The position numbers and the translations under genes were made by a program. From Saccharina japonica (Eukaryota > Sar > Phaeophyceae > Laminariales > Laminariaceae), in contig MEHQ01000169.1 in assembly GCA_008828725.1 (NCBI GenBank), forward strand, positions 609,312-673,311: a DNA stretch of 64,000 nucleotides, read 5' to 3'. The notes beneath the pieces are model-generated. The model did not search any database. It saw only the letters and a list, made by a program, of their open reading frames with translations, and was not told where the DNA came from. Shown in pieces: positions 36,701 to 48,900 of this stretch (positions are counted from its first letter, which is position 1; each line of letters begins with the position of its first letter).

Positions 36701-36876
36701 CCTGGTGTCCGCCTGAGCGTTCGCCAATGAGCTCTTCGGGCGCATGCTGCCATGCCGCCACCAGGCGAAACGCCTTTTTTTCTTACACACGCAACGGCCA
36801 GCGCCAGTCACCGTAGACCACGAGACGCCTTGTTGCTTTCGGCCTACGACTGGCCCACGGCTGACCCACGGCTGAC

Positions 36877-36972
36877 CTACGGCACCTTGTCCATGGTCTG
36901 GCCGTTCTGCGCCAGCACGCTCTGCACGTGTCGCAATAGTGCTAGCTCGGCCGGGGACTCCATGAGAGCCGC
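36877..36972 (-). CDS. SEC14 gene exon 19: C-terminal tail
   Basis: It encodes AALMESPAELALLRHVQSVL followed by AQNGQTMDKVP and TAG. A clean acceptor (CCTCAG) and phase 0 join it to exon 18. The tail is probably helical; no membrane anchor or sorting motif is seen. Confidence 0.8.
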   Translation of the reverse strand, partial: AALMESPAELALLRHVQSVLAQNGQTMDKVP

Positions 36973-39900
36973 CTGAGGGAGGGTCAAAGCAGCATACAAA
37001 GGTCAAGCAGGAACAAATAAATAAATAAAAAATGATGAAAAAAGTAGATCATTATTGAAGCCTATATCGCAAAAGCAGCAGCAGCAGCAGCCGGGCGATT
37101 CACGCAGCACCGTGAAACCCTAACAGGCACGTACAACATCAGCTATTGCAGTAGTTACCTGCCAACAGCTCGACTATCAACAGCACGGCGCAGCCTCACT
37201 CGTAGCTACAAAAGCTCGGACGCGACAAGAAACAGGCCTTTTTTACGAAAAAATGTTTTCAGTTTTTTTTTCTCGGTCCTCCCAATATTATGCCGGCACA
37301 CGAAAGCGCGCGGACTCACCTCGCTGGTGCCACCGTAGTGCGCGGGGAGGCTCTCGGACGGGATGACCTTCAGCATCTCGTCGCCAGCGTGGGCCACGGG
37401 CAGGAGGTCGATCTTCTTCTTCGTCGCTTCGTTCAGCAAAGGCTTGACCATCGCGAACACCGAGTTGAAGAAGGATGGAGCGTTCAATATCATGATCTAT
37501 TCGTTACGCAGCGTGTATAACCCGTGCAGTTCAGTCCGGTGCCATTCGAAGAACCAAGCGCGGGAGAGAGCGGAAGAGATCGGGCCGAGGGGAGGGGGGG
37601 GTAGGCGCGTGTAGTCAGATAAAACGAACGTGAATTTTTAGCAATACCATAAAAAAAAAAGTTGTTTTACGAGGAAGGCCGATGTTGACTGATGCTGCTT
37701 TATGGATGTGTTTCGTCAGAGGGGTTGGATGTCGTCCTTCAACTATTAATAGTGTCCTTGGCTCGAGGGGGGGAGGGCTCGGGCGCGCGCGCGGGGGGGG
37801 GGGGGGACTCGGGCCTGTCCCCATGAGGGCTCGAACGCTTCCATGGCACGCCTTCATCGGCATCCTCAGCCGCAAAAACTACTGTTTTGTACTGTTGCTT
37901 CTGTAGTCTTAAGACGTCAACAACACGACTACTATTAATACTACAAAATAAAAGAATCACCAGAATAAAATACGAGGTGCATGTTACCTATCTATTAATC
38001 CAATGATAGTGACAAAGACCACACCGAGTTTTTTCGTCGAAAGCCTCGCGGCTAAACGTGGACTTTCGTTCCATTCTGGACAACTTCTGTGCACTTCCAA
38101 AACCATATTTCCATCTAACGTAATGTATGTCGTAATTACTGCTGTCGCAATGAAAACCACGACAACACGCCAGGCAGCACTTTATAACCAGTTTGCCCCA
38201 TGTCTGTCTCCAACATCAAACATACAGGTCGGACAGATCATCTACAGATCATCTATAGATGGATCATCTAGATCTTAACTGCCGTTATGATATGCTGTGG
38301 AGGATCTGTACAGTACAGATCCAACCCAGGAAACACGTCCTGCACTATGCAGAATATGCTGCTCCCACTCGGCAATGTGAGCTATACATCACACAGATCA
38401 CACAGGCCAGGGAAACATTGGCTCTTGACACCTGTACATCGTGAAGCGGGATTCATCTATAAGTGATCTGTGTCATCTGTACCGAGGTGTGTTCTTGAAC
38501 GCTTTACCGTTCACCATCAACACCTTACCTTGAAAGAGCGCTGCGGGTAATGCCTCGACATCATCCCCACGCTAGTCTTGAGGAAGATGACCGACTCGCC
38601 CACAAGGTCGCGGAACTTGACCCCCGCAAGGTCGATGATGATCGTGATGCGCTGAGTCTGCTTCGGCTGGAGCACCTGCAGCATCGTAAATCAGTGCAAA
38701 CACACACAATGGTGACGAATGCAGCGGTAGAGCGAGAGTCGTTGGGTTGATTGTAGCCGTTGGAATGGTTTCGGCCGCTGGGTTCATCATAGTCGTTGGG
38801 GTGATTGTAGTTATTGGGTTGATCGTTTTAACAGTCGTTGATTTGTCCGTTGGGTTGGCGGTGGTCGTTGAGTTGACCGTAGTCTTCGGGTTGATCGTGG
38901 TCGGCGGGTTAGTCGTAGCCATCGGGTTGGCCATAGCCGTTGAGTTGCTTGTAGCCGTTGGATTGAGCGTACCTGTCGGGTCGGTTGTAGCCGCAAACAA
39001 TACTAGAACAACATCAACAACGGCAATAATGAACAACCACCCCCCCAATAACAATACTAGCAACAACACCACCAACAACGGCAATAATGAACAACCACCC
39101 CCCCAATAAAAACGCCTACTCAGAATACGCCTTTGCACCCTTACCTGCCACAGGTACTCCATGCAATACATGTAGTGCTGCAAGAGGTCGTCTCGGGTGA
39201 TGCCGGCCTTTTTCATGTCGGCGAAGTTGGACATGCCGGGTCTCTCGTAGTACGTCAGCCGTCCGCCCTTGTCCTCCATGTGGAAGCAGTGCTTGTACTT
39301 GCTCTTGATCAGCGCGTACCTGTCGTTCGATGGCACATTTTTTTTGCAAGCGTTCGATGTTATTCGATGGCAGTAGACGTAATTGGAAGTTATGGAGGTG
39401 GTTGGTTCGGATGAGATTCGACGAGATTCTATCAATAAAAAAAATGAAAAAAAGAAGAAAAATGAAGAAAAAAACATCAGCTGAGAGAGATAGAGGGTTT
39501 CGTCGAAGCTTATCTTTGCAAGCTGTGTGTGTGTGTGACACCTTCGATTGCGCGTACTACGGATGTGATTGGATGAGCTTCCATATCGTTCTTTCGAAAA
39601 CATCCAGTGCGACTAGATGCGATGCTATTCGGTGTGTGTCAGCAGGGTTCACGTGTACGTAGTCAAAAACGGTGCCGGTAGACTGCTACCCTTCTGGCGG
39701 CTGCGCTGGGGTTTGTTGAGTCTCGGCGGGCGCATTTCTTACGCAAGGCACTTTTTCTGCGTCGTCTTCCGTCACAGAAAGGGCAAGAGCGCAAGTTGCC
39801 AAAGTTCGATGAAAATCGACGACGGGTTGGAATGCTGAAATAACCCTATCGCGATATAAAATGAAGGCGCTGCTATAAGTGTACCACTTGCACTATGAAT

Positions 39901-42900
39901 AGTATCGGGAACCATAGTAAATAGGACCGAATATCAATAGGAAAAATAGGAAAATGCACAGGTTCTTGTGTACCGTAGGCCCTCTTTACTAGTATTTACT
40001 AGTATTTACGATGGTCTCCCGTAGTAACACAGGCGGGGATAAGCACAGACACCTGTCACTGCGGCTCGTCCACGAGGACAATGAGTGGGGGGGTAAAACC
40101 TCGAGTCCAGCTGGGGAGAAAAACTAATTACAGCAGTGCAGGACACTTACGGATGAGCAGCAAGGAATCGAAATACTGACGACCTAGACTGGATTTCACG
40201 TTTGGGAAAAGGTACGTCCGTCTAGCGGCTCCCAGATTTTCAGGGTTTTTCACCGGGTCGGATTGGGCCGGATCACTTGGGTCGAACTTACCCGTGAGAT
40301 TCCGAACGCGTCCTGATCTGACCCAACCCGACTCGACCCGACCCGTGAGATATCGAACACCTCCTGACCCGACCCGACCCTGCCCCGTAAAATTTGAACA
40401 TCTCCTGAACCGTCAACAGAGCTGCAAATTTCGTGTTTTCCCGTGAATATTAGCCTGGCTTTTATGGATGATCATTGGCGTGGTGCTAGTAGTAGGTGTC
40501 CTGTACTGCTGGAAAACAACAACCAATAACAACACACACGAACAACAATAACAAATACACGAACAACAACAACAACAAACACACGAACAGCAACAACAAC
40601 AAACCTGGGGTGCGGCTTGGAGAGGATGTCATCGGTGTTGTTTTCCTTTCTCCACTGCAGCGTTGCCTCCCATCGCGCCCACGCCTTTGCCTCGTCCATG
40701 TTCTCCGCTAGCAAAAAACGGTGGGGCATGGGCTGGAGGTCCGACCCGCTGCAGCACGGACGAGGGAAGGCAACACAAACACCACAAAACACGCCAAAAA
40801 AAAGAAGGAAACGATGAAATCATAACAGTAGTATAATACGTTAAGAGGGGGTGGTGCGCTGAAATTAGGTGGCCAATCAACATACAGCGTAGCTTGCTGG
40901 CCAATCAAGGCAAGGATGGGCGACAACAGCACAAGCGGAGAATTATATCACGTCCATTCCACTGGCCGACCGCGAGACACAGGCAGACAACGCATGGTCT
41001 GCATGAAATCACAGAGGCAAGGGTGTTACTATATCCACATACAGCGTAGCTTGCTGGCCAATCAAGGCAAGGATGGGCGACAACAGCACAAGCGGAGAAT
41101 TATATCACGTCCATTCCACTGGCCGACCGCGAGACACAGGCAGACAACGCAGGGTCTGCATGAAATCACAGAGGCAAGGGTGTTACTACTGTAGTAATGT
41201 TTTGTTCTTGCAACACAGAGCAAAAGATGGGTTATACAGACGAGGTAACCTATCCCCTGTTTTGAGGCCGAATGCCAAAGCCATCACCCAGAAAGAAAGA
41301 AAAAAAACTGAAACCACCGGATGTTATTATGCGTACATACATCAGTACACTACGAATACAACTAGCGGTACACAGCAGTAGAATACACAGTACAAGTGGT
41401 ACAGTACAGCTATTAATAGTAGTATACAGTAGTACAGCAGCAAACAGCAGCAGACAGCAGTAAACAGCAGCGAGCATTCGTAAACAGCAGCTGTTGTCGT
41501 CGTCATCTCCCACATGAACCCATAATAACCAGAACCACGTAATATTCTGAAGTCGACAAACTCCAAGCAGCTACGAACGTATTATATATACATCGTACAT
41601 ATCATATATACCGACAATAAAGGCTTCTGTTTAATCGTGTGTTTGTGCTTCAGCCGTTTTTTTTCGGTTTCGTGTTTTCGTTTTTTTTTTACCTAGGCGG
41701 CGGGTAGAAAATGTCTTGGTCGTTTTCCGTGACTGCCTCAGGTTCCGTCATCCTGCTCGAGTCCCAGCCCAAGAAGCAAACCTGTGCCTGCATCGGGGGT
41801 GTCGCCTATATAACAAAGCCAAACCCAGCGTTCACAAGCAAAAAGCAGCAAACAGAAGAAAGTTCGGAATCAGAATCAGAAGCAAGAGGAAACAGCATAA
41901 GCTCGTAAGCGCGAGCAAGAGCAGAGACAGAATCAGAACCCGAAGCAGGAGGAAGCAGCATACATACGCTAAAGTGTAAAAACCTACGTATAAAAAAAAA
42001 AGACAAGAGGCATTACCACTCTGTCCCAAAATATAAGAAACTTTTATTCATTAATGTTCAATAAAAATGGTGCTTAAATTTTCGGACATAGTGGTACTGT
42101 ACGTACGTAAGCGAAATCATAAGGCCAAAAGCAGAGACAGAACCATAACCAAAAGCGGGAAGGAGCAAGCCGTAACATTTCATCCCGTTGCACTTGACAG
42201 CATCAAGTACAACACCACCGTTGTCAAAGCCATCATACATATAATCATATAATCATATAATACCATACCGAAGGGAAGGACCGGGCACGTACGTGTATAC
42301 ACAGCTACGGCCAATTTCCGATCACACATGCATGCCAAACCGCGAAGATGCGTTAACCAACGCCCTGTCAACGAGATCCGCCATCAGCGAGATGGATCTT
42401 CATACATATATAGCAGTTGACGTTCGGGAAAACAACCGCCGAGCGTCACATCGTGCCGTGTGCCGTGAGTCGGCTAACTACAAGCCGCCGACTACAACAT
42501 ACGAGTGCCTGGTAGCTACTATGCCATCATAAATAGTGGCTGCTGTAGATACTGCAGCTAGTCCCTTACGGTGATTTGCGGAGTTCTGCGTTTTTGTACC
42601 GTGTCTGGCTGGTGCCCTCGGTGCCTCGCAATGCTATTAATAGCTACAGTGCACCGAGAATGACTACTAAAAAGCAAGTTGGTTGGCTTACGTTTGCCAC
42701 CCGCCCTACTATTAGCCGTCTAGTAGCCGTCAACGTCAAGTGCTATCTGCGATAGGAGGCATCACATTTTCGCCAAACAATTGGGTAGACCCTCCTTGCC
42801 ACGCCATAGCATACCCAATAAAACAGAGAGCACAGGCCTCGGCAAAATCCGTACCCGTCCGAGATGAAGACAAGGCCAACACTATCAGATGAGGTGACCT

Positions 42901-45900
42901 TCACATACGTCACAAATGCTACGATCCCATTCCGTACATAAAAGTATTACCACCACATCCAGCCATCGTTCCGTAAAACCACGATAAACATCGTTACATT
43001 CCATACCATAAAATCAAACCCATCAAACTACAGGTATATCCAGTCATCACATTCTGTACCATCATGATTACTACCAAGGTACCATCAATATCCCACGTCA
43101 TCCACTCTCGTACCATAAAAAAAAACCTTTATACTATCTACGCACCACCACACCACCCGGCAAAAAACACCCCAAAAGAAAAAGAAAAAAAAGAAGGCTC
43201 AGACTTGAAATAAATTCGGTGAACATTTGTTTTCTTCTGGAAAACAATTCTTCGTCGTATACTCGTACATATATATCAAAACCACCCCGAAAAAGAAAAG
43301 AAAAAAAAAGGCTGAGACGTACTGGTACGACATAATTCCGTAACATTTGTTTTTTTTCTGGAACGATAGTGTTCGTGTAACTTCAGCAGTATGTATCATA
43401 TAGTATTCGCAGTTTTTTGCCGCTGACACCCCTCACCTTCTCCCTAGGCGGACTCGAGTTCCCGAAGATCCCCTTCAAAGCGACCACCGCCGCCGCCACC
43501 GCCGACCCAACCGCAACCATCGCCCAAAACCCGACCCCAGCCCCCTCCCCCCGCGCCCCGCCTCCTCCCACGCCCGCCAACCCTCTAGCAAACCCAGCGC
43601 CCTCTTCCGAGGGCACTGAATACACCTCGTCAGCAACCGCGCCGGCACCAGCAGCAGTCCCGGTAGCCCCCCCCCCCCCCTCCGTCACAGCATCACCACC
43701 CCCGTTCCCTCCGTGAAGAGGAAAACCCGCCTCCCCTTCGAGGGCAGCGGCAGCCGCGGCGAGGCGCTGGTGGGGGTAAGCCGTTCCGTCGGGCCTCCGC
43801 ACGTGCCACACCGAGTGGCAAGGGGATGGGGAAGGGGAAAGGGAGGGTCCGGGTCCCACGCCCTTGAAGGTGGCCGGGGACGTGGAGAGCGTAGACGCTG
43901 GTCTTAGCAGCCCGGAAGTAGAGAGGACCACGGCTACTCCCATCACGCACAAGATGTAGCTGTAAGCGACGCGCGGGCGGCGGTCGGGAGGAAGGAAGGG
44001 GGTGGGGGGTCGTTGGGTTTCCTAGTGTAACACCGATATAACGAAAAATACTGGTAGGGGCATGGGCAGGGAGGGGGGGGGGGGGGGGGTGTTGGGTTTC
44101 CTAGTGTACACCGATACAACGAAAATACTGGGGGGACATGGGCAGGGAGGAGGGGGGGGGGGGGGGGTTCTTACTATTAATAAGAGTAGAAAACACCGAT
44201 ACATCGAAACTATTACGGGGGATAATAGTAAATACGACTAATTATTGCTAGTAAAAATAGGGAAACATGTTGTACTGCTAGTCCTATTAACTAGTATTAA
44301 CTAGTATTAAACTACACCCCCTGTAATAGTGGGGGGAGGGCGGGGGGGCGTACTCATTTGTTGCTTGCCTTAGTCATTTGACCATTGACCACGCATCCCT
44401 TTCGAGACGGAGCACCGTTCCTACTCCTAATAGAGACACCTCCAACACTAATAGTGGGGGGGGGGGGATACACGATATAGGGTAGTTAGTTGCTGCTCAG
44501 TTGAATTGAGGGGGCTCCCGTTACACACACAAATAATTCGGCCCAAAAAAAGTGCTACCCCGTACTTACGTGCGTACGTACCCCTATATACCCCCCCATC
44601 GTGTGCCAGTGCTCGTCATCATGAGTTACTACGGGGGACCATAGTAAATACTAGTAATACTAGTAATACTAGTAAACAGGACCTACGGTACACACAAAAA
44701 CCTATATATTTTCCTATCTTTACTAACAATATTTGGTCCTATTTACTAGTATTTACTATGCCCCCCCGTAATATTACGGGGGGGCATAGTAAATAGGACC
44801 AAATATTGTTACTAAAAATAGGAAAACATATACCTGGTAGGTTTTTGGGATTAAATAGTTACCGTACGAACAAAAATGTCACCAAAAAAAAGGGATGCGC
44901 GACGGCTTCACCTCAACAAGCTTCCTTTTCCCTTGCAACTTGCTACCGTAACCATAACTCGAAGGGACGCGCGGCGACTCACCTCAATAAGCTTTTCCCC
45001 GTGAGCTTGCTGCTACCATAACCGTCCCCATCGTTCAAACTCTTCTTGGACTCTTGCTTCTGGAATTTTCCCGGCAGAAGAACGCCCGCAATGAAAGACA
45101 GGGTGTGGAAGAACCCAGAGTATACGTACCCCGCAGGCTCAGTTTCCAAGAAGCACCCCTGCGACCACAGAAGAGCACAACCAATCACAGCGCAGGGTGC
45201 GTTTAGACCAACCAATCACAGTACGTGGAGAGGCATGTATACCAGGGTGTGTTTTGGACCGACCAATCACAGCACGGAGAGCAACCAAGGTACCAGGTAT
45301 GTGTTCCAGTAGCACGGAAAGGTCTATATACCTATACACCAAAGGTACCAATGCGGTTTAGCACAGAAATTACGACGTTCTACGATAGCGCTAAAACGCA
45401 TACCGGGGTAGTCGGTACCCAGTAGGGCATACCAGGGCACCTATATACAGTAGCACTCCGTATACCAGGTATGTCTTAGCACGAAAAGACATACCAGGGT
45501 ACCCGGTCCCCTCACTGTCATCCCTATAAAAAAAAAAAACGAGTCGTCGTGTCGTCGAGCCGTCAACGTGCATGCGGGATTCACCGCCACACCCCACCCA
45601 CCCATCCACCCACCAACTACACACCCGCCAAACCGACCCACCGGACCAACCCCCTCGCTCACTCACCCACCCAACCTACCCCACTCACCCACCCCACCCA
45701 TCCCATCTACAAACCCACCGACATACACTCGTGTCGTCCTCACACCCACTGACGCTCCAGCTCACCTTGTCGGCAGTGTCAAGTTTCGAGCTAGGGGTGC
45801 CAGCGGCAACGGCGGCGGCGGCAGTGATGGGCCGCATGCAGCAGCTCAGGTACACCGTGCCGAAGCGATAGGCCTCACTGTCCCCTTGCGGTGGCTTCTC

Positions 45901-48900
45901 ATCAGGCGATTGGTCAGGCGACCTCGACTCTGTGTACCGATACGAGCAACACAGTAGTCACAGGCAGGCAGGGAGGCAGGCAGGCAATCGTGTGAAATAT
46001 TAATAGTGAGTTTGGATATGCTATCGAACATTCCGATTATATCGAAATATCAAATATCGAACATTCCGATTATATCGAAATATCAAATATCGAACATTCC
46101 GATTGTGGTATATAGGGGTTGCAGTAGTGTTGAGATATCGTATCGAAAGTTTCACACGTCGGACAGATAAATGATCTAGATGATCTGTACAGTACAGATC
46201 ATCTACACAATCTAGATCGTAACCTACCGTTATGAGGCGTTGAGCAGGAGGGAGAGAAGGAGAGCATACATGCTGCCTAGACGAGCAGACTGGGACACAT
46301 GCTTGACCCGTTAAGGCGTGCGGCTTATTAGGAGTGCAGTCCCGTTATGGGGACAAAGCAACTTGCAATTAAACTCCGATTTAGGTGTATGCGCAGTTCA
46401 CTAGTAAATGGGTCCCAAGATAATAGTGACAGTATATATCAGTAACAACAACAGGCAACAGCAGTGATACTAACAGCAAAGGCAACAGTAGCAGCAGTGA
46501 TAGTAACAGCAGGCAGCAGAAATAGTAACAGCAGGCAGCAGTAACAGCAACAGCAGTAAAAGTAACAGCAGTAATAGCAACACCAACGGCAACAGCAACA
46601 GCAACAACAGCAGTAACGGCGTTCACAACGGCTCCCTACAGTAACAATACGCCATGGTTACCCGATAAGAACTACGGTAATACCCCCTCCCCGGCTCTAT
46701 TACCTCTTACCGGACGGGGCAACCTTAACATATGCCATGGTATATACCTGGTATAGCATGTACCGCGGAGGCGGGTAAATAGGAACACGCCGCCAACACC
46801 CAACCCCCCGAGCTGACAGAGCAGAGCAGTAGGCTATCCCTTCTGCCCAATGAATGGTATGCATGACTCAGATTCTCGGCTATCATCAATTGTTCTTTGT
46901 GTGGAAAAAAAAAGGAGGAAAGGTAGATTCCTCTATTCTGACCAGTAGCGCGCAGCGAACGGTGCTCCGTCTCGAAAAGGGATGCATGCGTGGTCAACGG
47001 TCATCAAATGTGTGGTCAACGGTCAAATGACTTGACCCTTTTAGGACTGGCGTCCCGTTACGGGGACAAATTACCTGGAAGTAGAGCCAAATATATGGTT
47101 ATGTGCACTGGAGTACTAAAAGGGGTAAGGCAAGCAACAAGTGAGCACGCCCCCCCGCCCCCCCCTTGGACCTTTCGTGGCAACTTTGACTTTTGTCACC
47201 CTCTCTTGCGGTTATCTCGTGAACATCTCGAGGGCAACCCTTATGGTTCTCCCGTGGCTATCTCGTGTTCCCGCGATCTTCTCTTGTGGTTCTCTTTGGG
47301 GCTACGAGTATATACCGTGTACATTTTCTGTAGTGGCCATCTCGTGACTCTCCCGTGGTCCTCTCTCGTGGTCCTTTTACCTCCGGCTCATGTGACTCTT
47401 GTCTTGTCTCGGGGAGGGGGGGGGTGTTACTCATGTTGTTGCACGGCCGTTAGTCATATGACATAGACCCTTCGCACAATCCCACAGATGCCGGGACGCA
47501 GAGCCGTTGGGTTATTTTCACCAAACGGGGAGGGGGGGGGAGTTATCTCTTGCGGTCACTCTTGCGGTCATCTCTCGCGGTTATCTCTTGCCGGTTATCT
47601 CTCGCGGTTATCTCTTGTGGTTATCTCTCACGGTTATCTCTTGCCAGTTATCTCTCGCGATTATCTCTTGCCGGTTATATCTCGCGGTTATCTCGTGGGT
47701 TACCTGGGTCTTTGGCGATGTGCGCCTCAACCGCGAACCTGCCCGTGCCCTTGTTGGCCTTCAGCTGCGCGTAGGTGAGAGACGCCCAATTAGCCGTCGA
47801 CAGGCCGCAGAGCGAACATTCGCCGGGTCTTCCTGTATCGACTGAGTCCAACCGAAGCAACGGACTAGAAGTTAGGTACGGATATTGTAGGGGGGGGGGG
47901 GGAGACATTAAAAAACGGTCGAACCCGTTACAAAAAAATGCAGAAGGGACGGGGGGGCGTGGTCAGCTTCATTCGATACTCACCTCATACCCTGCTTATT
48001 CGCTCACACGCTCACACACTCGCTTCCCCCCCTCCTTCCTCCCTCTCCCCCTCTCCCTTGCTCACTCTCAGCAGACACTGCCTAACCCTAGCCTTAATCC
48101 TAACCCCCGTAGCCCCAACCCCCGAAACGCCAACCCTAACAGCGGCAACACGAATCGTACCCCCAGTAACGCCAACCCTAACCCTCGTATCACCAACCCC
48201 AGCAACGCCAACTCTAACAACCGAAACCCCAACCCTAATCCCAGTAACCCCAACCCTCGTAACCCCAGTAACGCCAACCTTAACCACCGAAACCCCAACC
48301 CTAACCCCAGTAACCCCAATCCTAACCCTACTAACGCCAACCTTAACCACCGAAACCCCAACCCTAACCCCAGTAACCCCTCCCCCAACCCTAGCAACCC
48401 CGACCCTCGTAATCCCAGTAACGGCTAACCCCCGTAACCCCCAACCCAACTCTAGCCTATAGCCCTCCCTCCCTCCGCCCTTCTCACCTCGACATCCGGC
48501 GGCAGTACGAACTCCATAATTCCCCCCCACTTCACACCCGGGATGACCCCCTTCCCCCCATACAACGCCTCCTCTTCCTCCTCCTCTTCCTCCTCCAACT
48601 CCTCCTCCTCCCCCGTGTACGCAGGTCCGCCGAACAAGCTACCCGGCTGCTTCTCCCCATTGACCGCCGCCTCCGTTGTTGGCGAGAGCGCCCCAGACTG
48701 CCAAACGTTGGAAGGCGTTTCCGACAGAGAATTCGAAGCAAAGCTCCACGGTGAGCCGCCGCCGCCGCCCCCGCTGCCTCCGCTGCTAATGCTAGTGATG
48801 CTGCTACGACGGAGGCTACTTCCGGCGGTGAGGAGGGTGTTACTCTCAAAGGGGCCGGAGAATCGCGATGGTGTCCTCTTGGAAGGGTCTGCCGCGGCGT

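Larger units (their letters stand above)
31017..36876. other. Spacer between the two genes
   Basis: It should contain the promoter of the dehydrogenase gene (right of 31016) and the 3' untranslated region of the SEC14 gene (left of 36877), but no core promoter or polyadenylation signal is convincing. Contents seen are a T20 run at about 31202, a tRNA-like sequence at 31474-31549, a ~162-bp degenerate tandem array at 33140-33740, and C-rich or G-rich runs near 34681 and 35053. All open frames lack recognisable domains. Confidence 0.45.

Noticed and set aside
38572..39603. Minus-strand open frame of 343 residues
   Set aside because: It is exons 16 and 17 of the SEC14 gene read through intron 16, where a Thr/Asn/Pro-coding minisatellite happens to stay open. 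Good GT-AG sites flank the conserved parts.
47525..47702. Regular repeats considered as a CRISPR array
   Set aside because: Units are only 14-15 bases, adjoin without unique spacers and lie in an intron of a eukaryotic gene. It is a minisatellite.
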